In this document: in pieces, positions 62,958 through 64,000 of the stretch | How the letters are laid out: each line of letters starts with the position of its first letter | Position numbering within the stretch: the first letter of the stretch is position 1 | Source of the DNA: Gemmataceae bacterium | GTDB lineage: Bacteria; Planctomycetota; Planctomycetia; Gemmatales; Gemmataceae | Direction: 5' to 3' | Length of the DNA stretch: 64,000 bases | NCBI GenBank assembly: GCA_901538445.1 | Contig: LR594585.1 | Location: 1,887,369-1,951,368 of the forward strand | Translations under genes and position numbers: made by a program | Notes under the pieces: model-generated | Told to the model about the DNA's origin: nothing | Database searches by the model: none | Seen by the model: the letters and a program-made list of their open reading frames with translations, nothing else

Positions 62958-63560
62958 ATGCGAATCCTGATCGCCGACGACGAGGTCGTGTCCCGGACCA
63001 TCCTGGAGCGGACCGTGAAGGGGTGGGGGCACGAGGTCGTGTCCGCCGCCGACGGCACGGCCGCGTGGGCGGTGCTGGAGGGGGGCGACGCCCCGAAGCT
63101 CGCCGTCCTCGACTGGGTGATGCCCGGGCTGGAGGGGCCGGAGGTGTGCCGCCGGGCGCGGGCCCTGGGCCGCCCGGTGCCCACGTACACGATCCTCCTC
63201 ACCTCGAAGAACGAGAGCCGGGACGTGGTCGCCGGGTTCGAGAGCGGGGCCGACGACTACGTGGTCAAGCCGTTCGAGCGGGCCGAACTCCAGTCCCGGA
63301 TCCGCGTCGGCGAGCGGGTCGTCGCCCTCCAGCAGGCGTTCGCCGACCGGGTCCGCGAGCTGGAGGAGTCGCTGGCCCGCATCCACCGCCTGCAGGGGCT
63401 GATCCCGGTGTGCGCGTGGTGCCGGCGGGTCCGTAACGACGCGAACTACTGGCAGTCGGTCGAGGAGTACATGGCCGAGGTGACGGACTGCCGGATCTCC
63501 CACGGCATCTGCCCGGCGTGCCTCGAGCGCGAGGCCGGCGGGCACGGGACGCAGGCGTGA
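62958..63560 (+). CDS. Response regulator with Cys/His-rich C-terminal domain
   Basis: A 200-residue receiver protein. ADDEVVSRTILERTV starts the receiver, with Asp52 in LAVLDWVMPG and VVKPFERAEL closing it. A coiled region (LQQAFADRVRELEESLARI) leads to a short domain with Cys152, Cys155, His182, Cys185 and Cys188 (CAWCRRVRNDANYW, ISHGICPAC). This CxxC..SHGxCPxC arrangement occurs at the end of several bacterial signal proteins and probably binds zinc. There is no DNA-binding output. It starts 24 bp after the hybrid kinase and is its likely partner. Confidence 0.85.
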   Translation: MRILIADDEVVSRTILERTVKGWGHEVVSAADGTAAWAVLEGGDAPKLAVLDWVMPGLEGPEVCRRARALGRPVPTYTILLTSKNESRDVVAGFESGADDYVVKPFERAELQSRIRVGERVVALQQAFADRVRELEESLARIHRLQGLIPVCAWCRRVRNDANYWQSVEEYMAEVTDCRISHGICPACLEREAGGHGTQA

Positions 63561-63671
63561 GGCCGGGCGGGGCGCCCAGGGGCGGACCCGGACGCACCCA
63601 ATAGGATTGGTGAGGTCAACTGCGCGACTCGGGTTCTCGGTATCCTGAGAGCTGGTGGCGAATTGGTGCGG

Positions 63672-63799
63672 TACCGAATCGCGGTGATCCGCATCCGCTC
63701 TATAGCCGGCCTCTGTGAGGCCGGGGCTTGGGGACTCTCAAAGGCCCGGCCTCACAGAGGCCGGCTCCAGAAGACACCCGGATCAACCGGACTCGGTGT
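63672..63799. repeat. Modular intergenic palindrome, GGCCTCTGTGAGGCC core
   Basis: The left end TACCGAATCGC (63672-63682) and right end ACTCGGTGT (63791-63799) bracket a perfect 22-bp stem, 63704-63725 with 63745-63766 (arm contains GGCCTCTGTGAGGCC). The right end is the exact complement of the left end at 54112. The core differs wholly from the other copies. Confidence 0.7.
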
Positions 63800-63898
63800 G
63801 TCGTGTTGGGCGCGTGTCGTGCGTAGTTTCCCCTCTCCCGCCGCGAAGCGCGGCGACCTCTCCCCGGAACGGGGCGAGGTGGGGCCAGTGGTTCTGGC

Positions 63899-63948
63899 GG
63901 CACGGGCCTCTGGCCTGTGTTCGCCTGCACAGGCCAGAGGCCCGTGCC
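63899..63948. repeat. Perfect 21-bp hairpin at the window end
   Basis: Positions 63899-63919 pair exactly with 63928-63948, an 8-nt loop between. A degenerate CTCTCCC/GGGG stretch (63832-63885) lies just before it. Apart from these repeats, 63561-64000 contains no gene I can support. Confidence 0.6.
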
Positions 63949-64000
63949 ACCGGCCCGCACCCCGCCCCGCGCCCCCTTCCGCCACCGTGCCTTGAGAACC

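Overview
The window comes from a high-GC planctomycete, most likely of the family Gemmataceae. The reasons are the very GC-rich codon third positions, a member of the small Gemmata paralogous family TIGR03066 (2201-2572), and planctomycete hallmark proteins: DUF1501, DUF1549/DUF1553, DUF1552, DUF1592-type cytochrome c, DUF1080, DUF4159, a Ser/Thr kinase fusion and very long TPR proteins. I found no rRNA, tRNA, CRISPR array or prophage. The only complete transposable element is one IS of 1,238 bp.

Layout. 0-4.4 kb: a truncated gene, the IS (805-2042) sitting inside an intergenic palindromic repeat, then TIGR03066, Uma2 and esterase genes. 4.4-8.1 kb: a sulfatase, two antitoxin-like genes around a DUF1080 gene, and a ParE/RelE-type toxin. 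8.1-14.9 kb (minus strand): a membrane protein, beta-carbonic anhydrase, STAS protein, two VWA (Bat-like) membrane proteins, DUF4058, and yidD-rnpA. 15.1-17.0 kb: a CbpA/DnaJ-like chaperone and a divergent GntR regulator. 17.0-27.5 kb: a minus-strand operon of secreted proteins (degenerate hydrolase pair, frameshifted beta-propeller gene, haem-motif protein, DUF1552, SMP-30-like propeller). 27.8-30.6 kb (plus): recO, a BamD-like TPR lipoprotein and LptE. 30.6-46.7 kb (minus): an envelope gene run of an 826-aa TPR protein, a 2,472-aa TPR/beta-sandwich protein, a four-helix-bundle protein, ExbB/TolQ, two ExbD/TolR, DUF1549/1553 and DUF1501. 46.9-51.3 kb (plus, divergent): a short TonB/TolA-shaped protein, a DUF4159 membrane protein and a TPR protein. 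51.8-63.6 kb (plus): a signalling block with two hybrid histidine kinases, a kinase-receiver-HD-GYP fusion broken at a poly-G tract, a thioredoxin-like protein, a response regulator and L-serine dehydratase.

How they fit together. The 30.6-51.3 kb part looks like one envelope machine: an ion-driven TolQ/TolR motor, giant periplasmic TPR scaffolds and a divergent energy-transducer candidate. The 17-27.5 kb operon is the best candidate for an undescribed extracellular system; its substrate cannot be read from sequence.

The most unusual non-coding feature is a family of modular intergenic palindromes. They share short ends (variants of ATACCGAATCGC) but carry interchangeable hairpin cores. Copies lie near 0.8-2.2, 14.9, 47.5, 51.3, 54.1 and 63.7 kb. 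Two copies show paired base changes in opposite arms, three begin exactly on the last A of a stop codon, and one was the target of the IS.
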